Shown piece by piece: positions 11,325 to 22,836 of a DNA stretch of 64,000 bases (positions are counted from its first letter, which is position 1; each line of letters opens with the position of its first letter). The translations under genes were made by a program, and so were the position numbers. Below the pieces are notes generated by a model. That model searched no databases. It was not told the origin of the DNA and was given only the letters and a program-made list of their open reading frames with translations. Origin of the DNA: Deinococcus phoenicis (GTDB lineage Bacteria > Deinococcota > Deinococci > Deinococcales > Deinococcaceae); assembly GCF_000599865.1 (NCBI RefSeq), contig NZ_JHAC01000025.1, forward strand, positions 62,001-126,000, given 5' to 3'.

Positions 11325-12419
11325 CTACTTCCCCACGTACTGCACCCGCCAGATGCGCCCCTCGCCGTCATCGGTCAGCAGCAGCGCACCGTCCTGCGCC
11401 ACCACGAGGTCCACGGGGCGGCCCAGCGTCCGCTGCCCGCTCAGGAAACCGGTCAGAAAGTCGGTGACCTGGCCTGTCTGGGGATTGACCTGCACCACCT
11501 TGTAGCCGCTCTTGGTGCTGCGGTTCCACGAGCCGTGCAGCGCGGCGAACATCTGGCCCCGGTAGGCGGCGGGGAAAGTCTTGCCGTCGTAGAAGGCCAG
11601 CCCCAGCGGCGCACTGTGCGCGGTGGTCAGGGCAAAGGCGGGGGTGGCGTCCTGGCAGGTGGCGGCGCTCTTCTTCCCGAAATCCTTGTCCCAGACCTGC
11701 GGCTGCCCGGCCTCGGTGGTGTAGCAGTAGGGCCAGCCGTAAAAGCCGCCTGCCCGGAGCTTGTAGAAGCCTTCGGGCGGAATGTTGTCGCCCAGCAGGT
11801 CGCGCCCGTTGTTGGTGGCGTAGAGGGTGCCGCCGAACCACTCCAGACCCACCGGATTGCGCAGACCGGTGGCGTAGGGCTTGCCGTTCGAGCCATCTGC
11901 GTCATAGACCCACACCGAAGCACGGTGGCTGTTGCTCTCCTCGCAGACATTGCACGAGGAGCCGGTCGCCACGTACATTTTTCCGTCGGGGCCGAATGTC
12001 ACCGTGCGCGTCCAGTGTCCGCCCCCTGCGGGCAGGCTGAGGAGCTTCTGGGGCGCGCCGCCCGCCTTCGTCTGCCCCGCCTTGTAGGCAAAACGCACCA
12101 CGCCGTCCGTGTTCGCCACGTACAGGAAACCGCCCTGAAAGGCCAGGCCGTGTGGGCGGTTCAGGCCCGAGGCAAAGACCGTCTTGCCGTCGGCGACGCC
12201 GTTGCCATCCTGGTCAGGCAGCACCGTGACGGTCCCGGCCTGCGGGTCGCTCACGAACACGTCCCCGTTCGGCGCGACCGCCATGAAGCGCGGCTGCTTG
12301 AAGCCCTCCGCGAACACGGACACCTTGAAGCCGTCCGGGGCTTTCAGGTCGGGGGCCTGCGCCCCAGCCAGCCCCGCGAGGGCCAGAGCGCCGGCCACCA
12401 CCAGCATCCTTTTTTGCAT
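11325..12419 (-). CDS. Secreted PQQ-dependent sugar (sorbosone/glucose) dehydrogenase-like beta-propeller protein
   Basis: 364 aa with a clear signal peptide (MQKRMLVVAGALALAGLAGA). The mature part has the repeating beta-propeller pattern of the GSDH/sorbosone dehydrogenase family: PRFMAVAPNGDVFVSDPQAG, NRPHGLAFQGGFLYVANTDG, FGPDGKMYVATGSSCNVC and NPVGLEWFGGTLYATNNG. Members oxidise aldoses with PQQ in the periplasm or act as binding propellers. Cysteines around SSCNVCEESN and WPYCYTTEAG may form disulfides. No PQQ synthesis genes are nearby. Probably a single-gene transcript. Confidence 0.88.
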   Translation of the reverse strand: MQKRMLVVAGALALAGLAGAQAPDLKAPDGFKVSVFAEGFKQPRFMAVAPNGDVFVSDPQAGTVTVLPDQDGNGVADGKTVFASGLNRPHGLAFQGGFLYVANTDGVVRFAYKAGQTKAGGAPQKLLSLPAGGGHWTRTVTFGPDGKMYVATGSSCNVCEESNSHRASVWVYDADGSNGKPYATGLRNPVGLEWFGGTLYATNNGRDLLGDNIPPEGFYKLRAGGFYGWPYCYTTEAGQPQVWDKDFGKKSAATCQDATPAFALTTAHSAPLGLAFYDGKTFPAAYRGQMFAALHGSWNRSTKSGYKVVQVNPQTGQVTDFLTGFLSGQRTLGRPVDLVVAQDGALLLTDDGEGRIWRVQYVGK

Positions 12420-12473
12420 GGGTTCAGAAGACCACGGGGGCGTGAGAAGGCGCGGGGAGGCGGGTAAAGGCGG

Positions 12474-12716
12474 TCAGGAACGCACGAACAGGGCCGCCAG
12501 GAATTGAAACGCGACGGCAACCACCACCACGAGCAACACGCCCTGCATAAAGGTCAACCCGACGCCCGCAATGCTCCGTGCCCGCTGGGGATACGTGTCA
12601 CGGAACCAGAAGAAGGCAACGATATACATGACCAGTAGCACCGGGAAAAACAGCGTCAGGATCAGCAGAATGAACCGCTGCCCGGAGGTGAGCGGGGCGT
12701 CAGAGGGCGGGAACAT
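12474..12716 (-). CDS. Small two-span membrane protein
   Basis: 80 aa, unrecognised. Span one is FILLILTLFFPVLLVMYIVAFFWF and span two is GVLLVVVVAVAFQFLAALFV, joined by a short loop (RDTYPQRARSIAGVG). ATG 12716 is chosen because TACACT lies five bases upstream; an 18-residue longer frame is less likely. It sits between the dehydrogenase and aroA on the same strand. The upstream gap to 12848 holds a small hairpin (CCCGGC/GCCGGG at 12763-12781) and nothing else evident. Confidence 0.7.
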   Translation of the reverse strand: MFPPSDAPLTSGQRFILLILTLFFPVLLVMYIVAFFWFRDTYPQRARSIAGVGLTFMQGVLLVVVVAVAFQFLAALFVRS

Positions 12717-12848
12717 GCCCCAGTGTAAGAGCAACGTTCCCCTGGAGAGGCCTCGCCTCCAGCCCGGCACGACAAGCCGGGATCGGGAGCGCGGAACCTG
12801 TTGCCCTGAACGAAGTGAAGGGCCTCCCGCCGCCCACAGCCCATGCTT

Positions 12849-14193
<1,345 letters not shown>

Positions 14194-14281
14194 GGGGGCA
14201 GGCTAGCGCGGGGCCGCGCTCCACCGGCAAAAGGGTCGAGACAAGGGAGTGAAGGCCCCCCGGCCCCACCCGGCACCCTCG

Positions 14282-14315
14282 GATCAGGGGCCGACGCAGA
14301 TCAGGGGCCGACGCG
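14282..14315. repeat. 17-bp tandem duplication at a stop codon
   Basis: GATCAGGGGCCGACGCA at 14282-14298 is repeated at 14299-14315 with one change. The stop codon (14301-14303, minus strand) of the 93-aa gene lies in the second copy. The duplication leaves the protein end unchanged. Confidence 0.85.
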
Positions 14316-14582
14316 AAACGCCCGGTTCCCCTCCAGCGTCACGGTCGCGGTCGCCTGCCCGCCTGCAGCCTTCACCACGCAACTCTGGACGGTCGCGGGC
14401 GGCGGACGCTTGAGGAGGTCGGCGCAGGGGGTTTCAGCGTCCGGGGAGAGGCCCACACGCTGCGCGGCCTGCACCGCCTCCCGGCCATACTCGCGGGCTG
14501 CCCGGCCCTGCCAGGAGAAGACCGCGACGAGAATCATGACGCCCGCCACGAAGGCCAGCAGGATCAGCAGGAACGTCCGCAT
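14301..14582 (-). CDS. Small membrane-anchored hypothetical protein
   Basis: 93 aa, unrecognised. An N-terminal hydrophobic segment (TFLLILLAFVAGVMILVAVFSW) probably anchors it in the membrane. The rest would lie outside and includes two cysteines (TPCADLL and QSCVVKA) that could form a disulfide. The C-terminal ATATVTLEGNRAFRV looks like a beta hairpin. It is upstream of aroA on the same strand with about 110 bases between. TAGCCT lies nine bases before the ATG. Confidence 0.7.
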   Translation of the reverse strand: MRTFLLILLAFVAGVMILVAVFSWQGRAAREYGREAVQAAQRVGLSPDAETPCADLLKRPPPATVQSCVVKAAGGQATATVTLEGNRAFRVGP

Positions 14583-14637
14583 ACGCCCGGCAGGCTAGCG
14601 CACCGCCCCGGCCACGCCCCCACCCCGGCAAAGGGGG

Positions 14638-14675
14638 CGGGCCGCGCCCTGGAGGAGGGAGGGAGGCGCGGCCCG
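14638..14675. other. Strong GC-rich hairpin in a divergent promoter region
   Basis: CGGGCCGCGCC (14638-14648) and GGCGCGGCCCG (14665-14675) form a perfect 11-bp stem with a 16-base purine-rich loop. No T-run follows on either strand. It separates the 93-aa gene from the dehydrogenase at 14781. Confidence 0.6.
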
Positions 14676-14767
14676 CGGGGGCGAGCGGGAACCAAAGAGC
14701 CGCTCGGTTGCCATGCTGCGGCGCGAACCTGACGCGGGCATGACCGGGGCACCGGGCACCCGCGCGT

Positions 14768-14773
14768 TACACT
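14768..14773 (+). promoter_or_regulatory. Leaderless -10 box of the dehydrogenase gene
   Basis: TACACT, then seven bases, then ATG 14781. Confidence 0.55.
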
Positions 14774-14780
14774 GCTCGGG

Positions 14781-15998
<1,218 letters not shown>

Positions 15999-16011
15999 GC
16001 ACAAGTAGAAG

Positions 16012-16050
16012 GAGGCGGCCCCTTGCAGATGGGGCCGCCTCTCTTTTTCT
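16012..16050 (+). terminator. Rho-independent terminator
   Basis: GAGGCGGCCCC (16012-16022) and GGGGCCGCCTC (16031-16041) form a perfect 11-bp stem with an eight-base loop, followed by TCTTTTTCT. It terminates the dehydrogenase gene and may partly serve the convergent MerR gene. Confidence 0.9.
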
Positions 16051-16071
16051 CGTTTCTTTTCCTGATTTCTT

Positions 16072-16797
16072 TTACTGAAGGTGCCCCAGCGCCTCCCCGA
16101 TGTAGCTCCACATCGCCTGCATCTCGGGCGTCATGTTCGCCCGGTACGACTCGTTCAGGGTCCCGCCGATGTCCGCGCGGCCCCCGGTGAACTCGGCGAC
16201 CAACCCCCGCCAGCGGCGGGCGAGGTCGAGAACACGCGGGTCAGAGGCGGGCGTCCCCGCTGCCATCTCGCGCAGCACCTCCGCCATCAGGCGGGGCCAC
16301 TCGGCCTCGACCTCCTGGATTCGGGCTTCACCCACCTCCGCCCTGCGCCCTTCCAGGTACTTCATCTGCTCGTCGTCGAACCTGGGCTGTTCCCCGACGC
16401 GGCGGGCCGTGTCCAGCATCCTCTCTACCTTCTCGCTCATCCCGATCACCTCCGTGAGGTCCGACCAGCTCGCCCCGGCCAGGTCCAGCCGCCTCAGGCG
16501 CTCCAGCAACGCACGCTGCCGCGCCAGCCCCTCTTCCAGCACCCGGATATGCTGCGCGATCACCCGCTGGGGATCATGGCCGGGGTCTTGCAGGACGGCC
16601 CGGATCTGCCCCAGCGGCAGGCCGATGGCCTTGAGGCTCTGAATCTGCTGCAAGGTCCGCAGGTCGGTTTCGGAGTACAGGCGATGCTCGGCTTCGGTCC
16701 GCCCACTCGGCGTCAGCAGCCCGATCTGGTCGTAGTGGCGCAGCGTCCTGACGGTCAGTCCGGTGCGCCGGGCGAGTTCGCCGATCCTGAGTTTCAT
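16072..16797 (-). CDS. MerR family regulator with TipAS-type C-terminal domain
   Basis: 241 aa. The winged HTH is at about residues 1-70 (MKLRIGELARRTGLTVRTLRHYDQIGLL), then a coiled coil, then a TipAS-like helical domain (about 130-240: ARRVGEQPRFDDEQMKYL, EFTGGRADIGGTLNESY). In TipA proteins this domain traps thiopeptide antibiotics or other ligands and turns on transcription. Autoregulation is indicated by its own promoter, which has the 19-bp spacer typical of MerR targets. AGGAGGAC precedes ATG 16797. The target beyond itself is unknown; the divergent methyltransferase has its own -10 box. Confidence 0.9.
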   Translation of the reverse strand: MKLRIGELARRTGLTVRTLRHYDQIGLLTPSGRTEAEHRLYSETDLRTLQQIQSLKAIGLPLGQIRAVLQDPGHDPQRVIAQHIRVLEEGLARQRALLERLRRLDLAGASWSDLTEVIGMSEKVERMLDTARRVGEQPRFDDEQMKYLEGRRAEVGEARIQEVEAEWPRLMAEVLREMAAGTPASDPRVLDLARRWRGLVAEFTGGRADIGGTLNESYRANMTPEMQAMWSYIGEALGHLQ

Positions 16798-16815
16798 GCC
16801 TGTCCTCCTGCCCCC

Positions 16816-16846
16816 ACCTTAGAACCGGACGTTACGTCAGGATCAA
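16816..16846 (-). promoter_or_regulatory. MerR-type promoter with 19-bp spacer (autoregulatory)
   Basis: On the minus strand TTGATC (16841-16846) and TAAGGT (16816-16821) are separated by exactly 19 bases. The spacer contains the partly palindromic CTGACGTAACGTCCGGTT. MerR proteins activate such over-spaced promoters by untwisting the DNA. The start codon follows 18 bases after the -10 box. Confidence 0.75.
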
Positions 16847-16886
16847 GCCCCCTGCCGTCCCGGTCCCCCCTTGCTACCCTGCACGG

Positions 16887-18074
16887 ATGACCAAGGCAGG
16901 CAAACTGAGCAGCGTGACCCTCAAGCCGGGGGCGGTGCGGCGCATCGCGGGCCGCTATCCGTTCGGGCACACGGGGGACATTCAGGACGCGGACGCGGGG
17001 ATCACGCCGGGCGACGTGGTGGAGGTCCGCACGCCGGACGGCCCCGGGATCGGGCGCGGGTACTTCAACCCCCAGGGTGCGACGCCGCTGCGGATGCTGA
17101 CCTGGGGGCGGGAGGACATTGACCTGAAGTTCTACCGCGCGCGGGTGCGTTCGGCGCTGGCCCGGCGCGAGGGCCGCATCACCGGGACGGACGCCCTGCG
17201 CGTGCTGCACGCCGAGGCGGACGGGATGCCCGGCGTGGTCGCGGACCGCTTCGGGGACGTGCTGAGCGTGCAGTTCAGGAATGCGGGCGTGGAGCGCCAC
17301 CGCGACCTGATCGTGCGGGCGCTGCGCGAGGAGACGGGCGCGGCCTCCGCCTTCGAGCGCAGCGACACGGGCGAGCGCCGCCGCGAGGGACTGGCGTTGC
17401 GGACGGGCGTGCTGTGGGGCGACGTGCCTGAGCGCGTGACCTTTTTCGAGGACGACCTGAACCTGCATTTTGCGCCGATGGACGCGCAGAAGACCGGCTT
17501 CTTTCTGGACCAGCGCGACAACCGCCGCCTGATGCGCTCGCTGGTCCAGCCGGGCGAGGGCTTTCTGGACGTGTACTCCTACACGGGCGGCTTCAGCCTG
17601 CACGCGGCCCGCGCGGGGGCCAAGCCCGTGGCGCTGGACAAGGACCAGGTCGCGCTGGGGGTGCTGGAGCGCGAGGCACGCGAGAACGGCGTCAGCGTGG
17701 GCGTGCGCTGGGGCGACGCGCTGGAGACGCTGACGGCCCTGGAACGCGAGAAGCGCGTGTTCGGCGCGGCGGTCCTCGATCCGCCCACTCTCGCCAAGCG
17801 CAAGGACGATGTGCCGCGTGCCAAGCGCATCTTCACCGATGGGGCCACGCGCGCGCTGCGAATGCTGAAGCCGGGCGGGCACCTGCTGATCAGCACCTGC
17901 GCGCACTACATCCGGGTGGACGACCTGCTGGACGCGGCGCGGGTGGCCGCCGGCGAGGCGAACTGCGGCGCGGAGGTCGTGGCCGTCACCTACCAGCCCG
18001 CCGACCACCCCCACCTGCTGAGCGTGCCCGAGAGCCTCTACCTCAAGAGCATCCTCCTGCGCAAGGAGGCGTGA
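16887..18074 (+). CDS. 23S rRNA (cytosine-C5) methyltransferase, RlmI-like
   Basis: 395 aa. An N-terminal PUA-like domain (1-80) is followed by a central RlmI linker and a Rossmann methyltransferase domain. The SAM loop is DVYSYTGGFSLHAARAGA (228-245), motif IV is LDPP (297-300), and the catalytic cysteine is C338 in ISTCAH. RlmI makes m5C1962 in E. coli 23S rRNA; Thermus has a relative for m5C1942. The target base here is not proven. TACCCT six bases before ATG 16887 suggests a leaderless transcript. Divergent from the MerR gene. Confidence 0.92.
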   Translation: MTKAGKLSSVTLKPGAVRRIAGRYPFGHTGDIQDADAGITPGDVVEVRTPDGPGIGRGYFNPQGATPLRMLTWGREDIDLKFYRARVRSALARREGRITGTDALRVLHAEADGMPGVVADRFGDVLSVQFRNAGVERHRDLIVRALREETGAASAFERSDTGERRREGLALRTGVLWGDVPERVTFFEDDLNLHFAPMDAQKTGFFLDQRDNRRLMRSLVQPGEGFLDVYSYTGGFSLHAARAGAKPVALDKDQVALGVLEREARENGVSVGVRWGDALETLTALEREKRVFGAAVLDPPTLAKRKDDVPRAKRIFTDGATRALRMLKPGGHLLISTCAHYIRVDDLLDAARVAAGEANCGAEVVAVTYQPADHPHLLSVPESLYLKSILLRKEA

Positions 18075-18114
18075 CGGGAGGGGGACGCACCCACCTCCCC
18101 CTCTCCCCTGAGCT

Positions 18115-18807
<693 letters not shown>

Positions 18808-18818
18808 CGCGCGCCATC

Positions 18819-18948
18819 CTAGAGCATTTGTCCGAATTACACCGTTGGAGGGAAAGCGCCTCCAACGGTTCCATTCTCCCAAACGCTCTCCCTCTTGCAC
18901 TCGCTCCGCTCGGTCAAAAAGAAGGTCTCTTTTTGACAAATGCTCTAG
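18819..18948. repeat. Palindromic MITE-like element, copy 1
   Basis: Perfect 14-bp terminal inverted repeats, CTAGAGCATTTGTC (18819-18832) and GACAAATGCTCTAG (18935-18948). Just inside the left end, 18841-18851 and 18859-18869 form an 11-bp hairpin. The last third (ACTCGCTCCGCTCGGTCAA) matches copy 2 at 46754-46880 almost base for base. No coding capacity. TA at each end fits the TA target duplication of IS630/Tc1-type elements. It lies in the promoter region of the Crp/Fnr gene. Confidence 0.85.
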
Positions 18949-19021
18949 CGTCAGGGCAGGCGGCTGCCCAGGCCCGACGACACGTTGGGCCGCCGGCGCC
19001 CGCTGCGCTACAGTGCCCCGC

Positions 19022-19723
19022 GTGACGACTCCGGCCCCCGCCCTTGAGACCCACGATCTGCGCCATGGGTTCGGAAGCATGACGGTCCTGCACGGCGTCT
19101 CTCTGGCGGTGGGCGCGGGCGAGGTGGTCGCCGTGACCGGCCCCAGCGGCAGCGGCAAAAGCACCCTTTTGCACCTGCTGGGCGGCCTCGACACGCCGCA
19201 GCAGGGCGAGGTGTGGTGGGCGGGCGAGCGCGTGGACACGCTGGGGACCCAGGCGCGGGCGGTGCGCCGGGCGGGCCGGGTCGGGCTGGTCTTCCAGCAC
19301 CACTACCTGCTCGAAGACCTGACGGTGCTGCAAAACGTGCTGGTTCCCGCCCTGCTGACCGGCCAGGACGGCACCGGGCGGGCGCTCGAATTGCTTGCGC
19401 GCGTGGGGCTGACCGGACGAGAGGGAGCGCTGCCCGGCGTCCTCAGCGGCGGCGAACGTCAGCGGGTGGCCGTCGCCCGCGCGCTGGCGACCCGGCCCGC
19501 CGTGGTGCTGGCCGACGAACCCACCGGCAGCCTCGACCGGGCGAACGCGGAGGTGATTGCCCGGCTGCTCCTCGATCTGGCGCGGGGGGAGGGGGCGGGC
19601 GTGCTGCTCGTCACCCACGACGAGCGGCTCGCGGCTCTGGCCGACCGGGCGCTGCACCTGCTCGACGGGCGGATCGTGGACGGGGAGACGGTGCAGCGGG
19701 AACCCGCGCGGCCCGCGCACTGA
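19022..19723 (+). CDS. ABC transporter ATP-binding protein, LolD/MacB/FtsE type
   Basis: 233 aa. Walker A GPSGSGKST (40-48), Q-loop VFQHHYLL, signature LSGGERQ (141-147), Walker B VVLADEPTGSLD (161-172), H-loop H199. This group drives mechanotransmission exporters such as LolCDE and MacB. No permease gene is adjacent: the Crp gene is divergent and the next gene convergent, so its membrane partner must be encoded elsewhere. GTG 19022 is chosen because TACAGT lies seven bases upstream; the long frame before it is a shadow of the Crp gene. Confidence 0.9.
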   Translation: MTTPAPALETHDLRHGFGSMTVLHGVSLAVGAGEVVAVTGPSGSGKSTLLHLLGGLDTPQQGEVWWAGERVDTLGTQARAVRRAGRVGLVFQHHYLLEDLTVLQNVLVPALLTGQDGTGRALELLARVGLTGREGALPGVLSGGERQRVAVARALATRPAVVLADEPTGSLDRANAEVIARLLLDLARGEGAGVLLVTHDERLAALADRALHLLDGRIVDGETVQREPARPAH

Positions 19724-19772
19724 CCTGCGCCCCGACCTGCGCACTGGCGCGGGCAGGCTCCCCGGCCGTCCT

Positions 19773-20876
<1,104 letters not shown>

Positions 20877-20957
20877 GCGCCGAATGTAGCCGCAGGCCGG
20901 GAAGCTGCGCCAGATGGCGCACGCTTCATGCAACGTGGGCGGAGCATGCTGGCTCCC

Positions 20958-21370
20958 ATGCGCTTCACCTCCAGCCTGGACGGCCTCGGCCCCACGCAGC
21001 TCCAGGGCTTCTTCGAGGGCTGGCCCGACCCGCCCACGCCGGAAACACTCCACCGCCTGCTGGCCGGGTCGTACCGCGTTTCTCTCGCGGTGGACGGGGA
21101 AGGGCAGGTGGTGGGCTTTGCCCAGGCGATCAGCGACGGCGTCACGGCCTTTGTCCCGCTGCTGGAGGTCCAGGCGACGCGCCGGGGGCAGGGCCTCGGC
21201 TCGGCGCTGATGCGGCATCTGCTGGCTCAGCCCGAACACCTCTACGCGGTGGACCTGAGCGGCGACGACGGACTGGTGCCCTTTTATGAGCGCCTGGGTT
21301 TCAGCGGGGAACCACGATGTTCCAGCGGAACTCTGCCCGGCAAAGCGGGGAACCCCCGCCCCCTCCCTGA
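20958..21370 (+). pseudogene. GNAT family acetyltransferase with a C-terminal frameshift
   Basis: The frame starting MRFTSSLDGLGPTQL encodes a GNAT domain with the acetyl-CoA loop ATRRGQGLGSALMRHLL and reaches FYERLGF at 21300-21302. It then leaves the family pattern and stays open for hundreds of codons through the convergent gene. One missing base after 21302 would restore FQRGTTMFQRNSARQSG and a TGA at 21368-21370, two bases from the convergent stop. So this is a one-base deletion or a sequencing error. An in-frame ATG at 20946 is an alternative start. The substrate is unknown. Confidence 0.75.
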
Positions 21371-21372
21371 CC

Positions 21373-21954
21373 TCAGCGCCGCCGCGCCAGCCACGCTGCC
21401 CGCCGCGCCCCGGCCTGGGCCTGCGCCTCCTGCCAGAAGGCACGCTCCAGGGCAACCAGCTCGGAGGCGGTGGGAGACGGGGCAGCGGGCGTGCGGTAGT
21501 CGGTCTCCTCCAGGCGGGCCAACAGCGAGGGCAGCGGGCCGCCCGACCCGGCGGCCTCCAGCGCGGTGGCCTCGGAGGCATGCGAAGCCGCACCCACCAG
21601 CTCGCCGTACAGGCGCGAGAGGCGTTGCAGGTCGGTCACGCTCGCCGCGTAGACCCAGGGGCCGGACTCGCCCAGCAGGGCGAGAAAGCCGGTCCATTCC
21701 GAGTGCAGCACGGCGCCCGGCAGCGCGCGGGCCGGCGTGTCCAGGGGCAGCCAGGGCCGCGCGGCGAGCAGGTCGGGGGCCAGCCAGCGCTCGGACGCCA
21801 GCTCGGCCCCGACCCGCGCCGCGTCCGAGGGCGAGGCCACGTCGCGCAGTTCGGCCAGGTGGGTCAGCCGGGCACGGGCGGCGGGCGTCAGGTTCAGCGA
21901 GCGCGGGCGCGGCTGCCCCAGCGCCGCCCACTGCGCCCACAGGTCACCGGACAT
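21373..21954 (-). CDS. Unknown protein at the end of an ABC exporter operon
   Basis: 193 aa, unrecognised. Its ATG shares one base with the upstream permease stop (TGATG), so it is co-translated with the transporter. It is mostly helical, Ala/Leu/Arg-rich (LNLTPAARARLTHLAELRDVA) with a less charged middle (VLHSEWTGFLALLGESGPWVYAASV). There is no signal peptide or membrane span. A cytoplasmic accessory to the transporter is possible but unsupported. Confidence 0.7.
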   Translation of the reverse strand: MSGDLWAQWAALGQPRPRSLNLTPAARARLTHLAELRDVASPSDAARVGAELASERWLAPDLLAARPWLPLDTPARALPGAVLHSEWTGFLALLGESGPWVYAASVTDLQRLSRLYGELVGAASHASEATALEAAGSGGPLPSLLARLEETDYRTPAAPSPTASELVALERAFWQEAQAQAGARRAAWLARRR

Positions 21955-22742
21955 CAGCTGCTCGCACTCGTGTAGCTCGCCACCGCCTTCAGCCAGAACA
22001 GGCGCGTCAGCCCGAACAGCGCGGCGGCCACCAGCGGCGAGGCGACGGCCAGCGCGGGCGAGAGGGTCCCCGTCAGCGCCTGGGCGGGCACGGTGGTGAT
22101 AAAGGCAATGGGCACGACAAAGGTCAGGAACGCGCGGACGGGCACCGGAAAGGCCGTGACCGGAAAACGCGCCGCCCCGAACACGCCGCTGAACAGCTCG
22201 GAGACGTTTTGCGTCTTCACGAACCAGAAGGCGGTCGTGGAGAGGGCCAGCCAGATGCAGTACACCATCACCAACGCCGACAGGTACAGCAGGGCGGCGG
22301 TCAGCACCCCGCCCGGCGTGACCGGCAGGTGCGAGGCGGCGGAGACGGTCAGGCCCGCCCCGATCAGCAGGTCGGTGACGCGCAGCATGTTGAGATATCG
22401 GGTACTCACGCCGAACTGCGCGTCGATGGGCTTGAGCAGCGTGAAATCCATGCTGCCCGTCCGCACGGCCTCCGCGATCTTGGTGAGATTGGGCTGCACG
22501 AACACGCTGATAAAGCCTTCCGTCAGCATGAACAGCCCCACCACCAGCAGCGCCTGATGGAAGGACCAGCCCCCCACCGCCGCCGTGCCCGGCTGCCCGA
22601 ACAGCACCGCAATGCCCAGCAGCGCCACCCCCACCTCGCCCAGGCTGGCGAGAACGGCCCCGAAGAAGTTCGCCCGGTATTCCAGCTGCGCCGAGAGCGT
22701 CGCGCCCGTGAAGATGCGGATCAGGCGGAGGTAGCGGGTCAT
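21954..22742 (-). CDS. ABC-2 type exporter permease (second permease)
   Basis: 262 aa with six predicted spans and the ABC-2 domain pattern of COG3694-type permeases: LEYRANFFGAVLASLGEVGVALLG, then EGFISVFVQPNLTKIAEAVRTGSMDFTLLKPIDAQF. The motif about a gap that moves with LLKP is typical of this paired permease type. The start is ATG 22742. Operon order is ATPase, permease, this permease, unknown protein. The substrate is unknown. Confidence 0.87.
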   Translation of the reverse strand: MTRYLRLIRIFTGATLSAQLEYRANFFGAVLASLGEVGVALLGIAVLFGQPGTAAVGGWSFHQALLVVGLFMLTEGFISVFVQPNLTKIAEAVRTGSMDFTLLKPIDAQFGVSTRYLNMLRVTDLLIGAGLTVSAASHLPVTPGGVLTAALLYLSALVMVYCIWLALSTTAFWFVKTQNVSELFSGVFGAARFPVTAFPVPVRAFLTFVVPIAFITTVPAQALTGTLSPALAVASPLVAAALFGLTRLFWLKAVASYTSASS

Positions 22743-22757
22743 GCGCGCCCCCGGCGC

Positions 22758-22836
22758 AGCTGGTCGCCTGTCGCTGGTGGCTTGTGGAAAAAGAGGGACA
22801 CCCGCTCCACAGGCCACGCGCTACACACCACAAGCC
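22758..22836. repeat. Intra-operon repeat A
   Basis: Fills the gap between the two permease genes. It contains GGCTTGTGG and its inverse CCACAAGCC around an AAAAAGAGGGACACC core. The same core and flanks recur at 23660-23769 between the ATPase and the first permease. Confidence 0.6.

Noticed and set aside
18808..19239. N-terminal extension of the Crp/Fnr gene
   Set aside because: It would translate the palindromic repeat and overlap the ABC gene; the cNMP domain begins right after ATG 18807.
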